A stretch of 64,000 nucleotides of DNA from Alteromonas sp. RKMC-009 (lineage in GTDB: Bacteria; Pseudomonadota; Gammaproteobacteria; Enterobacterales; Alteromonadaceae): contig NZ_CP031010.1 in NCBI RefSeq assembly GCF_003584565.2, forward strand, positions 62,001 through 126,000. The letters run 5' to 3'. The position numbers and the translations under genes are program-made. Of the stretch, positions 19,231-28,833 are shown one piece after another; the first letter of the stretch is position 1; each line of letters opens with the position of its first letter. A model generated the notes under the pieces. That model was not told the DNA's origin. It made no database searches and saw only the letters and a program-made list of their open reading frames with translations.

Positions 19231-20598
19231 ATGAACGAACAGCAGGCCATACCCAAAGCGCCCTCCGCGCATAAATTAAAGCCGCTTAACGATGCGGCAA
19301 CCTCACCGTTTGGTTTCTTTTTGTTGTGTTTATACACGGCGCTGGTTTTTATTCGTCCTCACGAATGGCCGTTCTGGGAAGTTGAATTCCCGATCCTGCG
19401 TACCATTCTGATCTCCACATTCGTTGCTTATCTGCTTTTCCTGAGACCGAAAATATGGGATATCCAGTGTACTTTGCTGGTGTTGCTGCTGTTTTCCATG
19501 GTGCTGTCTGAATTCCGCGCCGGGCGGTTCTTAAGTGATCTCACGCCGGTAATTGACTGGGTAAACTCGAACGTTATTCCATTCATTCTGTATCTTGGCT
19601 TTCTGGTGTCATTGAAGCGGCAACGCATTATCATGCTGATATCGCTGGTGGCGTGCCTTGTCATGGTTCATCAGGCATGGAGCCAGCTTGCCGATCCTCT
19701 CGGACAGGGCTGGGCGGAAAGCGCCATTTACCGGTACGACAGTGCTAACGAAATTCAGCAGGTTCGTTATATCGGTATCTTTAACGATCCCAACGACATG
19801 GGAATGTTCCTGGTCATGAACATTCCTTTTGCTGCTTACTTTCTGGTGACGGCTAAAGGCAAACTGGCCAAGCTGGCATCCTTAAGTGTGTTTGCGCTGC
19901 TACTGCTCGGGGTTTACTGGACCGGTAGCCGGGGCTCCATGATTGGCGCGTTTGCTGTTTTCTTTGCTTTCTTCTATATCCGCTTTGGCAAGGTAAAAGC
20001 TATGCTGGTGGCCGCAATGGGCGTGCCTGCCGGATTTATTGCTTTGATGTCTTTCCGGTCAATTGATGATAAAGACGCCAGTGCCATGGACCGTCTGACA
20101 GCCTGGTATGAAGGGATCCAGATGGTTAAATACCGGCCTCTGTTTGGGTTTGGTAAAAACCGCTTTCTGGAGTATCACCCCAAGGTTGCTCACAACTCAT
20201 TTGTAACTATTATGTCCGAGCTTGGCATCATCGGGTATACGCTGTGGATGGCGTTTTTCATCTTCATCTTCTACATGCTGTTCCGTATCCGCAGAATGCC
20301 GGATATTCCGGGTGAAGCCGGAGACAGCCTGCGCCAGGAGAAAACGCTGAGCCTGTACATGGCGGTGTCGATCATCGGCTTTGCTGTAACGGCTTTCTTC
20401 ATCAGCCGAAGCTATGCCATGTTCTTCTACATTTTTGCGGCAATCGTGTCGGCGTCTTTCTACCGCTTGCGTAATAAATATCCGAAGTTGCCGCTGGCGT
20501 TACAGGGTAAAGATATTGCGCGGGGTATCGGATACAGTGTTGTCAGTTTGATTCTGTTGTACCTGCTGCTGAAAAGCTTGCTGTCGTACTTCTACTAA
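19231..20598 (+). CDS. O-antigen polymerase/ligase-like membrane protein
   Basis: This inner-membrane protein of about 455 aa has roughly ten to twelve hydrophobic segments and a Wzy_C/O-antigen ligase-type core. A large periplasmic loop contains WTGSRGSMIG and PLFGFGKNRFLEYHPKVAHN with the conserved His, followed by SFVTIMSELGIIGYTLW. Such proteins polymerise repeat units or attach glycans to lipid A or another carrier. I use the ATG at 19231 with AAGGTG upstream; a GTG at 19207 is possible. It heads a run of same-strand glycan genes, so polymerase is somewhat more likely than ligase. Confidence 0.82.
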   Translation: MNEQQAIPKAPSAHKLKPLNDAATSPFGFFLLCLYTALVFIRPHEWPFWEVEFPILRTILISTFVAYLLFLRPKIWDIQCTLLVLLLFSMVLSEFRAGRFLSDLTPVIDWVNSNVIPFILYLGFLVSLKRQRIIMLISLVACLVMVHQAWSQLADPLGQGWAESAIYRYDSANEIQQVRYIGIFNDPNDMGMFLVMNIPFAAYFLVTAKGKLAKLASLSVFALLLLGVYWTGSRGSMIGAFAVFFAFFYIRFGKVKAMLVAAMGVPAGFIALMSFRSIDDKDASAMDRLTAWYEGIQMVKYRPLFGFGKNRFLEYHPKVAHNSFVTIMSELGIIGYTLWMAFFIFIFYMLFRIRRMPDIPGEAGDSLRQEKTLSLYMAVSIIGFAVTAFFISRSYAMFFYIFAAIVSASFYRLRNKYPKLPLALQGKDIARGIGYSVVSLILLYLLLKSLLSYFY

Positions 20599-20618
20599 AG
20601 CATTCAGGGAGAGGTAAA

Positions 20619-21539
20619 TTGAGTACTTTGAAAGCCAGTGTCATTGTTGCCGTATACAACGGTGAGAAAACGTTGGGCTTAACCATAGACAGCCTGCTGG
20701 CACAAACGTATCCCAACCTGGAAATACTGCTTATTGATGACGGCTCTACCGACGGCTCAAAAGCACTGATAGAAACCTATCTGCACGATCCGCGGGTGAA
20801 ATATCACGCTAAACAAAACGGTGGTGTTGCCTCTGCACGTAATTACGGTATCAGCGTGGCCGAAGGGGATGTGATTGGTTTTTGCGATCAGGATGACCAA
20901 TGGAAACCTGAAAAGCTGGAGTACCAGCTGCCGGCCTTTGATAATCCGGAAACAGGTCTGGTTTACAGCTGGGTAGAAGTGAGAAAACACGGCGAAGTGT
21001 CGGTCAGTAAGCCGGAATTCGAAGGACAGTGTTTTGAAGCGTTACTGAAACGGAACTTTATTTCCTGCTGTACCGCTATGGCCCGTAAATCACTGTTTCT
21101 CGAAATTGGTGGTTTCGATGAAAGCCGCGAATTGCATGGTGTGGATGACCGCCACGTGTGGCTGCGTATGGCCCGTGTTTCTAATCTTGCCGTAATAAAG
21201 CGTCCGCTCGCTATTTATTTCATTCACGGAGAAAACTATTCTCTGAATGAAAAGAAAATGCTGATCGCTGACCTGGTCTGTGTGCGTAAAATTGCAGCTA
21301 TGGACGGGGTTAGTGCGCAGGAAAAAGCACTGTGTAAACAAGCCGAGTACGGTATTTATCTGCATTATGCCAATAATTTGTTATATCAGAATCACCCGCA
21401 GGATGCCGGTCACTGTTATCTGAATGCCTGGAAAGTAAAACCCGGACAGGTGAAATACCTCATTTCCGGGCTGTTGTTATCTGTTACGCCGCCGCCTTTG
21501 CTGCGCACCCTGAAATCATTCCGTAAGAGAGTTGTATAA
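20619..21539 (+). CDS. glycosyltransferase family 2
   Basis: This GT-A fold inverting glycosyltransferase of 306 aa probably adds one sugar to the lipid-linked repeat unit at the cytoplasmic face. The N-terminus SVIVAVYNGEKTLGLTIDSL is the nucleotide-sugar binding strand, LLIDDGSTDGS the acidic loop, and FCDQDDQWKPEKLE near residue 89 the DxD metal site. The start is TTG at 20619 with GGGAGAGG upstream. The next gene's ATG follows the stop immediately, so the two are co-translated. The sugar specificity is unknown. Confidence 0.9.
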   Translation: MSTLKASVIVAVYNGEKTLGLTIDSLLAQTYPNLEILLIDDGSTDGSKALIETYLHDPRVKYHAKQNGGVASARNYGISVAEGDVIGFCDQDDQWKPEKLEYQLPAFDNPETGLVYSWVEVRKHGEVSVSKPEFEGQCFEALLKRNFISCCTAMARKSLFLEIGGFDESRELHGVDDRHVWLRMARVSNLAVIKRPLAIYFIHGENYSLNEKKMLIADLVCVRKIAAMDGVSAQEKALCKQAEYGIYLHYANNLLYQNHPQDAGHCYLNAWKVKPGQVKYLISGLLLSVTPPPLLRTLKSFRKRVV

Positions 21540-22481
21540 ATGGAACAGAAAGCCGTTATTGTGATCGGAATGCACCGCAGCGGTACTTCCGCTGTCTCCG
21601 GTATGCTTGCCGAACTGGGTGTTTTCATGGGCAGTGCTTTGTTTGCGCCGCAAAAAGGGGTAAACGAGAAAGGGTTTTACGAGAACTCGTATCTGGTCAA
21701 CATGAACGAAAAGCTTCTTGATGAGGCCTTATGGTCATGGGACGATCCTCTTGCACAAAACATGTACGCCGCGCCACCGGAAAACGGTAGTCATTTGTTT
21801 GATGAAGCGGTAAAGGTGCTTGAAAGCGATTATGGCAAACAATCATGCTGGGGAATGAAAGATCCCCGTACCACGTTACTGCTGCCTTTCTGGCAACAGG
21901 TGTTCGATAAAATGGCGTTGTCGCCCTTCTATCTGCTGATGGTGCGCTCTCCCTTTGAAGTATACGGCTCGCTGAAAAAGCGTGACGGCTTCTCTGCCGA
22001 TAAATCATTAATGTTATGGCTAAATTATACACTCACCGGTTACTTCTGCAGCCAGGGAAAGCCTCGCTATATCTTAAGCTATCACACGTTACTGGAGCGT
22101 CCTGAGGAGATGGCAAAGGCCGTATCTGATGCTGCCGGACTCAACATCGATGTGGATGCGCTGAAACTGGGTTTTGTTGACAAGAAAATGCGTAATCAGA
22201 AAAGCGTTAACGTACCTGAAGGTGAACTGTCTGATATTGCTGCTCAGGTGTACAACGCACTTACTGCACCGGAAACAGATCATGATAAACTGGTCGCACT
22301 CAGTGCGCGGTATCAGGCGTATCTGGACAATTTGTCCCCCGTGCTGGTGGAGCATTTGTTATCGCTGAAGAAAGAAGAAGTGTACTTCCGCCGTCATTTT
22401 CTTGAAGCCTACGAATCAGTGTGGTGGAAAGTCAGCTGGCCGCTTAAAAAGCTGGAACAGTTCGTTAAAAGCAAAAAGTAA
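21540..22481 (+). CDS. sulfotransferase family protein
   Basis: This putative PAPS-dependent sulfotransferase of 313 aa would add sulfate to a glycan. IGMHRSGTSAVSGML at residues 8-22 is the 5'-phosphosulfate loop, and KDPRTTLLLPFW near residue 108 matches the region before the 3'-phosphate loop, with RSPFEVYGSLKKRDGF as the 3'-phosphate-binding helix. It starts at the base after the stop of the preceding glycosyltransferase. Its place within an exopolysaccharide cluster points to a sulfated surface polymer, which is common in marine bacteria. Confidence 0.85.
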   Translation: MEQKAVIVIGMHRSGTSAVSGMLAELGVFMGSALFAPQKGVNEKGFYENSYLVNMNEKLLDEALWSWDDPLAQNMYAAPPENGSHLFDEAVKVLESDYGKQSCWGMKDPRTTLLLPFWQQVFDKMALSPFYLLMVRSPFEVYGSLKKRDGFSADKSLMLWLNYTLTGYFCSQGKPRYILSYHTLLERPEEMAKAVSDAAGLNIDVDALKLGFVDKKMRNQKSVNVPEGELSDIAAQVYNALTAPETDHDKLVALSARYQAYLDNLSPVLVEHLLSLKKEEVYFRRHFLEAYESVWWKVSWPLKKLEQFVKSKK

Positions 22482-22504
22482 GATTTTAAAAGGTAAAGTA
22501 GTAA

Positions 22505-23509
22505 ATGTTCACAGTGGGCGTGTACCGGCCGCAGACGCTGCCGGAAAGCTTTAATGTCTGTATCGACAATATCGTGCAGTATTTGCCGGAGCTCGGTGCG
22601 TCTTACTTTTGTTCCGGTGATCCCGCGCAGTTATCCGCTGCTGATGTTATCTGGGATCCCCGCGCAGGAGGTGGGCATGCACCGCCGAAATGGCTGACGC
22701 TGCTGGAAAAGCCGCTAATCATTACTCTGCACGGTGTGGGCCCGCTGGTATTTCCGGAACATTACAGTGAAGGTTTGCGTCACCGCTTTGAAATCTATAA
22801 AAGTAACCGTCGTAAGAAAAAAGCGTGGAAAGCGGCGTCCGGTCGCTACAGCCGCATTGTTACCGTGTCAGAATTTTCTAAAAAGGTAATAAACGACACC
22901 CTGAATATTCCGTCCGGTAAAATCGACGTTATTCTCAACGGCGTGGATTTATCGGTATTTACGCCGCCTGAGAACCCCGCTGAAAATACTGCGCCTTACT
23001 TTCTCCATGTGTCCAACGACGAGTCCCGCAAGAACGTTGACCGTATTATTAAAGCATACGAAAAAATTAAAGCAGACAACAAGTGGCCACTAATTTTAAA
23101 GCTGGCCGGTGACCGTACCTGCGATGTACCCGGGGTTAAAATTATCAATAAGCGGCTGTCGGCAGAAGAGCTGGTTGCGCTGTATGCCGGTGCCGGCGCA
23201 TTTGTCTTCCCGTCCGTTTACGAAGGCTTCGGGATCCCGATTATTGAAGCGATGGCCATGCGCTGCCCGGTGATCACTTCATCAGGTACCGCCTGTGAAG
23301 AGGTTGCCGCCAGTTACGCAACGCTGGTCGATCCGGCGTCTGTTTCTGCCCTGTCGTCAGCGATGGAATCACTGATGCTCAATCCTGTTTCAGAGCAGGC
23401 GATTGAAGCTGCTGTTAAACATGCCGGCTCTTTCAGTTGGAAAGAGACTGCTGAACAATATTACCGCGTTTTTCTTCAATCCGCCGGTGAAGGGAAAGCG
23501 TCTAAATAA
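22505..23509 (+). CDS. glycosyltransferase family 4
   Basis: This GT-B fold retaining glycosyltransferase of 334 aa has the C-terminal donor domain pattern VFPSVYEGFGIPIIEAMAMR, with the E-x7-E signature, and the linker YFLHVSNDESRKNVDRIIKA. The N-terminal half has ITLHGVGPL and SRIVTVSEFSKKVI, common in the mannosyltransferase-type members. It is followed by the flippase gene, whose start overlaps its stop by one base. The sugar is not predictable. Confidence 0.9.
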   Translation: MFTVGVYRPQTLPESFNVCIDNIVQYLPELGASYFCSGDPAQLSAADVIWDPRAGGGHAPPKWLTLLEKPLIITLHGVGPLVFPEHYSEGLRHRFEIYKSNRRKKKAWKAASGRYSRIVTVSEFSKKVINDTLNIPSGKIDVILNGVDLSVFTPPENPAENTAPYFLHVSNDESRKNVDRIIKAYEKIKADNKWPLILKLAGDRTCDVPGVKIINKRLSAEELVALYAGAGAFVFPSVYEGFGIPIIEAMAMRCPVITSSGTACEEVAASYATLVDPASVSALSSAMESLMLNPVSEQAIEAAVKHAGSFSWKETAEQYYRVFLQSAGEGKASK

Positions 23510-24948
23510 TGAAAAGCATTGTTCTGCATTCACTGAAGTGGGTGGCTATCGGTAAAATCCTTGGACAGAGTGTGCGCTGGCTAACCACCATCTTCACCCT
23601 GCGTTTCCTGTTTCCGGAAGATTACGCCGTTATCGCTTTATCGTCGTTCTTTACATCACTGCTGTGGGCGTTCAGTAAAAACGGTATTGCTGCTGCGCTT
23701 ATCCGGGAAAAAGACGTCGATGATGACATTCTCGGACAGTTTTATACGCTGACCATTATCGCCCACACCTCACTGTTTCTGTTACTTCAGCTACTGGCGC
23801 CGGTTCTTGCCGTTGTGTACGACGATCCCAGGCTGGAAGATGTCATCCGCGTGTCATCCCTCACTTTCCTGATTTCCCTGATAGGTTTCATGTCGGGCAC
23901 CATGCTCAACAAGGAAATGCGCTTCAAGAAGTTGTCGATGGTCGATGCAGCGTCAGAGTCTGTCGGCGCGCTTTCCACTGTATTTATGGCATGGTACGGG
24001 CTGGGTTACTGGTCAATCGTGTTTGGTGTTCTGGCGATGGAAACGGTGCGGCAAACCGGTTATCTCATCCGTGCCGGTAAATGGGTACGGCCCGGCAAAC
24101 TTACATCCAAAATCAAAGGGATCCTCGATTTCTCATGGAAGGCGGCACTACAGGCCACCGTGGGTTACAGCATCTTCAATCTCGATATTGCCATCGCCGG
24201 TTTGTATTTAAGCACTACCGATCTTGGTTTTTATCAGTTCGCCGCCGTGCTGGCGATGATGCCGGCGGTAAAAGTGCTGCCGCTGCTCAGGCAGGTCGCG
24301 CTGCCGGTTTATTCCAAGATTCAGGACCAGGCTTCGCAGATTGAATACTATTTCCTGAAAAGTCAGCGCATGAGTGCCTTGCTATTCGTTCCCGTATTTT
24401 GGGGCGTCGCGGCCACCGCTAATACCATGGTACCGGCATTCTTCGGTGAGAAGTGGGTGCCGGCTGCAATGATCATCACACTGTATTGTTTATCTATGCC
24501 AATGCGGAGCCTGGAACAGCTGTTCGGGCCGGTGCTGAAATCACTGAATAAAATGAATGTGATCATCGTCAACACCATCATCTTCGCCGCTATTCTGATC
24601 CCCGGCTTTTATATCGGTGCACAGTTTGGCAGCGGAGGCATGGCATTGTCGTGGCTGTTCTCATTCTTTATCAGCTTTATGATTGCATCTTACCGTTCGT
24701 GCCGCTGCCTGAATATCCGCTTTAAGCGTTTTATCGGCGCGGTGTACAAGCCCCATCTGATCGGCTTGTGTATGCTTACCGCTACCTGGTGGCTGGGGCA
24801 GTACCTGATGCAATCCATGACTCCCTGGCTGGTATTTATTATCCAGGTCTTTACCGGTGGTGTGATTTACACCGGTCTGTCTTTACTGTGTGCCCGAAAA
24901 GAGAGCATGGAGCTCATTAACCTGGTCAGAAACAGGAACAGCAAATGA
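23509..24948 (+). CDS. Wzx-like polysaccharide flippase (MOP family)
   Basis: This 479-aa integral membrane protein has about twelve to fourteen helices, an oligosaccharide-flippase of the MOP superfamily. It begins with the family pattern LKWVAIGKILGQSVRWLTTIFTLRFL, has the usual Pro-rich helix-loop pairs, and contains GYSIFNLDIAIAGLYLSTTDLGFYQ in the middle. It would move lipid-linked repeat units across the inner membrane for polymerisation. It overlaps neighbours on both sides (1 bp upstream, 4 bp downstream), so it belongs to the same operon as the glycosyltransferases. Confidence 0.88.
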   Translation: MKSIVLHSLKWVAIGKILGQSVRWLTTIFTLRFLFPEDYAVIALSSFFTSLLWAFSKNGIAAALIREKDVDDDILGQFYTLTIIAHTSLFLLLQLLAPVLAVVYDDPRLEDVIRVSSLTFLISLIGFMSGTMLNKEMRFKKLSMVDAASESVGALSTVFMAWYGLGYWSIVFGVLAMETVRQTGYLIRAGKWVRPGKLTSKIKGILDFSWKAALQATVGYSIFNLDIAIAGLYLSTTDLGFYQFAAVLAMMPAVKVLPLLRQVALPVYSKIQDQASQIEYYFLKSQRMSALLFVPVFWGVAATANTMVPAFFGEKWVPAAMIITLYCLSMPMRSLEQLFGPVLKSLNKMNVIIVNTIIFAAILIPGFYIGAQFGSGGMALSWLFSFFISFMIASYRSCRCLNIRFKRFIGAVYKPHLIGLCMLTATWWLGQYLMQSMTPWLVFIIQVFTGGVIYTGLSLLCARKESMELINLVRNRNSK

Positions 24949-25871
24949 AAAATGTGGTCATTGCCGTTATTACCTGTCGCCGCCCGGAATGGCTGGGGCG
25001 GTTACTGGACGGTCTACTTGCGCTTAAGTGCGATGAAGACATCAACCCCCGTATTCTGGTGGTGGATAACGATGCCAGTGAGAGCAGTAAGGACGTCGTT
25101 ATCTCCCGTCAGCAGGACGGGGCTATTCCGGTGTCTTACGACGTGGAAAAACAGCAGGGTATTGTATTTGCCCGCAACCGCTGCGTGGAACTGTTCCATC
25201 AGATGAATGGCGATTACCTGGTGTTCATTGATGACGATGAATGGCCGCAACAACCCGACTGGCTTAACCGGCTGGTCAGTGCGGCGGGTGAATTCAATGT
25301 GGATGTGGTGACCAGCCATGTTATTTCTGTGGGCGAGCCTGGCACACCGGAGTGGGCTGTCGATTTAATTTACGGCAAAAATCCCTACACACACGGACAA
25401 TTCATTGACGTGTTTTACACCAATAATTTGTTGTTGAGCCGGCGCATGACCGAAGCCCTGACGCCGTGTTTTGATGCCCGTTTTGCCATGACCGGTGCCA
25501 GTGACTATCACTTTGCGCTGCGGGCTAAGCAGGCAGGATATCAGTGCGTTTATATCGATGCTCCGGTGGTGGAAGAATTTCCCGCTTCACGGGCATCCGT
25601 TAAATGGTTCTGCCGGCGGGGATTCCGTTCCGGGATCGGCTATACCCGTTCTCACGTGTTTGAAGAATCATACAAAACTGCCTTACTCCGCTGCGTGGCA
25701 TTAAGTGGTGTCAGAGTGCTTCGCGGACTGGCGAAACTCATTACCGGTGTTGTTACCAATAATAAAACAACCCGGGTGGACGGGCTGTTCCGCCTGTGCT
25801 CTGCCGCAGGCACCATTGCCGGTTTATTCGGTATACAGCACGAAGAATATAAAGTGATCCACGGCAAGTAA
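24945..25871 (+). CDS. glycosyltransferase family 2
   Basis: This GT-A type enzyme of 308 aa begins VIAVITCRRPEWLGRLLDGL and has a typical acidic site YLVFIDDDEWPQQPDWL (DDD near residue 98), with the later FAMTGASDYHFALRAKQAG and a conserved E-E pair in PVVEEF. It overlaps the flippase gene by 4 bp. It probably adds a sugar or modifies the repeat unit. No membrane anchor is evident apart from a weak hydrophobic stretch near the C-terminus. Confidence 0.87.
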   Translation: MKNVVIAVITCRRPEWLGRLLDGLLALKCDEDINPRILVVDNDASESSKDVVISRQQDGAIPVSYDVEKQQGIVFARNRCVELFHQMNGDYLVFIDDDEWPQQPDWLNRLVSAAGEFNVDVVTSHVISVGEPGTPEWAVDLIYGKNPYTHGQFIDVFYTNNLLLSRRMTEALTPCFDARFAMTGASDYHFALRAKQAGYQCVYIDAPVVEEFPASRASVKWFCRRGFRSGIGYTRSHVFEESYKTALLRCVALSGVRVLRGLAKLITGVVTNNKTTRVDGLFRLCSAAGTIAGLFGIQHEEYKVIHGK

Positions 25872-25914
25872 TTCACTGTGCCGTGAACGCTGATTGCATC
25901 AATAAGGAAATACT

Positions 25915-26955
25915 GTGAGTACAAGTAAGCCGCACGTTGTTATTCCGTTAGCATCCAATGCCCGACATTTGCAGCAGGTTTACACCGGTATGGAAGCGCT
26001 GGCTGCAAAAGGACACATCAGGCTGGATTATCAGTTCGACTGTCAGCGTCATCACAAAAGCGGGTTGTCATTTACTGTAGATAACCGCTCAGTGTTTGTC
26101 GATACAGCCGACTCGCCGGCAATCAGCCTGCAGGACTACGATAAGTGCGATGTCTACTTCAAGCGTACCCTGAAGCCTGAAGATGCGACGGCAATGAACA
26201 AGCTGGAGCCATTCGGGCTTTATTTTGAAATCTATCCGTCAGTCCGCTCCGTGCTCACAACCCGCCGGTACATGGCTTATTCTGAAAGCGGCGCATCCAA
26301 TAAACTGAAAACGTTTATTAAGTCTGTGGATACGGCCAACAAAATGAGCTTTATGCCCCGTGCTGCCCAGTTTGATAATCCGTATCCGGCCGGCAATACC
26401 GTGATGTTTTATGTGCGGTTGTGGGACCCGGATTTTGATAAAGAATTTGAAATCAGTGAAGCGGAGGCCGAAGACCGGCGTTTAATTAATTCCCTGCGTA
26501 TTGCCTGTGTACGCCAACTGAAAGAACGCTTTGGCGACAGAGCGCTGGTGGGGGTGATGGATGACGCATATGCCCGCAAGGTTGCACCGGACTTGGTTAT
26601 CGCTGCAAACGATACCTCTAAACAAAATTATCTGGAAAGAGTAAAACAGGCCGGCGTGTGCATTGCCTCTACCGGCTTACATGAATCTCTGGGCGCAAAA
26701 TTTGCGGAGTATGTTGCTCTGGGCAAACCCATTGTCAGCGAAGTGTTTAACTACAGCCTGCCCGGCGATATTCAGGATAAACAGAATTACCTGCAATACA
26801 CCACAGCAGAAGAATGTACTGAGCAGGTAGCCAGCTTGCTGGAATCACCTGAAGCCATGCAGAAAATGCGTGATGCGAACCTGAACTACTACCGCAACAT
26901 GCTCACGCCGCAAGCTATAGCACAACGTATTATCGATACTGTACAGCGCCGCTGA
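25915..26955 (+). CDS. putative glycosyltransferase (GT-B/CgeB-like C-terminus)
   Basis: This protein of 346 aa has no confident family name. The C-terminal half has the layout of a GT-B donor domain: STGLHESLGAKFAEYVALGKPIVSE and a closing helix with R-x2-NLNYYRNMLTP, as in CgeB-like or family 1/4 enzymes. The N-terminal half lacks an obvious signature. The start is GTG at 25915 after a 43-bp gap with an AAGGAA site. As the last plus-strand gene of the glycan run, it probably acts on the same polymer. A hairpin covers its stop. Confidence 0.6.
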   Translation: MSTSKPHVVIPLASNARHLQQVYTGMEALAAKGHIRLDYQFDCQRHHKSGLSFTVDNRSVFVDTADSPAISLQDYDKCDVYFKRTLKPEDATAMNKLEPFGLYFEIYPSVRSVLTTRRYMAYSESGASNKLKTFIKSVDTANKMSFMPRAAQFDNPYPAGNTVMFYVRLWDPDFDKEFEISEAEAEDRRLINSLRIACVRQLKERFGDRALVGVMDDAYARKVAPDLVIAANDTSKQNYLERVKQAGVCIASTGLHESLGAKFAEYVALGKPIVSEVFNYSLPGDIQDKQNYLQYTTAEECTEQVASLLESPEAMQKMRDANLNYYRNMLTPQAIAQRIIDTVQRR

Positions 26956-26962
26956 GGCGCTG
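26944..26962 (+). terminator. terminator hairpin at end of glycan gene run
   Basis: A 7-bp stem CAGCGCC / GGCGCTG with a 5-nt loop overlaps the stop codon and is followed by CTGTATTT. It lies between convergent genes and fits a terminator for the plus-strand glycan operon. Confidence 0.5.
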
Positions 26963-26985
26963 CTGTATTTCACCGTTCGTGTGCG

Positions 26986-28575
26986 TCAGAAAGATTTAAT
27001 TTCAATGTAGCCACCTTCCTGTGGCCGTAATTCTTCGATTTTATCCATCGTCGTGACAATAGGAGGCAACTCCCGGTTGCCGGTAATGGTCACCGCAGAA
27101 CGGTCGTCGCCGTCACCGGTTTCATCCCGCTTCAGCAGACGGGTATCTTCCGTCACGTTATTGTTCTCAAGGGTGATCACCGGGTGGCCTTCTACCCAGT
27201 TTGCATCCGGAATTTCATCTGTCAGCAGTACCGGCTCATTCTCATCTTCAATAAAGGCAATCGAATTATTGCGCAGCGTTACTGAGTGCAGCCCCTGAAA
27301 GGTTCTGACAATGGTGCGGCCAAAATCTTCATCTATCAAAAACAGGTTGTTTTCGTACAGCGTATCGCCTCTTGAGCCGCTGTTACCGTCACCACCTGTA
27401 CGGCTGCCCAGACCCGGCGGGCGCATCAGCATAGTGTTGCCCTTTACCTTAAATTGCTGGCCGGCGAAATCATATTTCTGATCGTACCCGATAAGCTCCA
27501 CCAGGTATTTCGCCTGAGGATCTTCTCCGGATTCAATCCAGTTATTCTCAATCAGTGTGTTTTCAAAACGGGATTTCACACTGTTGCCTCGGTTGTCGTG
27601 CAGAAAGCTGTCTTTCAACAGAAACTGGCTGCCCGGAAAGCTGTGCTGATCGCTGGCTACGTACACAGCATGTCCCCAGGAGCGGCCCGGCTTCTTACCG
27701 CCGCTTTCCGTGACTTCCACATTGATCATCGATAAATTGCCGGAATTACGGTCGGTGGACAGCACACCGGTACTGCAACGGCGAATAAGCACATTCTTAA
27801 GTACGGTGTTCGTGGCTTCATTCCGGAAACACAGCCCGCCGTCCTGCAGGACCACGTTTTCTATAGTCCAGTTGTGAGAATGGCGCACTGCCAACGTCCA
27901 GTTGAAACGCTCTGTACCGCCCGCAAAGACTGGTCTGTCTCCGGCATTTTTTGTGTTACCGATAAGCCGGATAGGCAGCGCTTCTGTGCCGGAGATGTTT
28001 TTTATCTCAACAGGCTCATATTCGGCATCCGGATCCAGATAAATTGTATCGCCTGCGGCAAGTTGCGGGAGAATGTCCTTCAGCTGACGGTACTGACGGG
28101 AAGGGCCCACGTACCAGGTTTCAGGTTTTCTGGGCGTATTGGCGGTTTGTGTTATCCATACAATGCGGTAAATACCACGGCGGCGCTCACTGTCCGATTC
28201 TTTGAATTCCAGACGGTTCGTCCACATCGTATTGTATCTGTCCGGTGCCTGCAGACTGACCCGTAAAGTGTCACCATCTTTTACTTCAACGGGTTGATCT
28301 TTCACAGCCGGTGCACCGTTTACTGAAATCGCAATGCCTCTGGCTGTCAGTGTAAGCGGGTATTTGCCTACACCTTTCATGGTAAAGCATTCTTCCACCA
28401 TCGCGCCGGGTGCCAGTTCCAGACGGGCCGGCAAATCGGCAGGATGTCGCACACGCCACTGATAATCAGACACATCTTTCACCAGACATTCACCGTCAGC
28501 CGCGTTTGCCTGTGTGATGCCTGAAAACAATATGGAAAAAAGAAGTGCTGGTACTGCGTGTTGCCATCGGCGCAT
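26986..28575 (-). CDS. secreted right-handed beta-helix protein (polysaccharide lyase-like)
   Basis: The exported protein of about 529 aa has a signal peptide (MRRWQHAVPALLFSILFSG, cleavage near ANA). An N-terminal plastocyanin-like all-beta region (to about 165) precedes a parallel beta-helix starting at YVGPSRQYRQLKDILPQL. Its repeated turns (TIENVVLQDGG, VLKNVLIRRCSTG, LSMINVEVTESGG, FLLKDSFLHDN, TLIENNWIESG) are typical of such proteins. It may bind or cleave the polymer made by the neighbouring operon. No catalytic residues can be assigned. I chose the ATG at 28575 with AGGGA upstream over a TTG nine codons earlier. Confidence 0.75.
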   Translation of the reverse strand: MRRWQHAVPALLFSILFSGITQANAADGECLVKDVSDYQWRVRHPADLPARLELAPGAMVEECFTMKGVGKYPLTLTARGIAISVNGAPAVKDQPVEVKDGDTLRVSLQAPDRYNTMWTNRLEFKESDSERRRGIYRIVWITQTANTPRKPETWYVGPSRQYRQLKDILPQLAAGDTIYLDPDAEYEPVEIKNISGTEALPIRLIGNTKNAGDRPVFAGGTERFNWTLAVRHSHNWTIENVVLQDGGLCFRNEATNTVLKNVLIRRCSTGVLSTDRNSGNLSMINVEVTESGGKKPGRSWGHAVYVASDQHSFPGSQFLLKDSFLHDNRGNSVKSRFENTLIENNWIESGEDPQAKYLVELIGYDQKYDFAGQQFKVKGNTMLMRPPGLGSRTGGDGNSGSRGDTLYENNLFLIDEDFGRTIVRTFQGLHSVTLRNNSIAFIEDENEPVLLTDEIPDANWVEGHPVITLENNNVTEDTRLLKRDETGDGDDRSAVTITGNRELPPIVTTMDKIEELRPQEGGYIEIKSF

Positions 28576-28833
28576 AGAAATCCCTGTAAAATGGTGTTGC
28601 AAGTAAAGCTATACGGGACATTACCCAAATTAGCTTAAACTCACAAGTTACCGGCAGATGACAAAGGCCGTATTTACCGCCTTTTACGGCATACTGCATA
28701 GCGCCGTGAATGCTTGAAATACAAAGGCTTCGTTGCTATGTTGCCTGTTCAGGGAATGCCGATGCCTGAAACAGGTGAACAGCTCTAAGCAGTCATCAGC
28801 GCTAATATTTACCGATGTGGTATCAGCTAAACA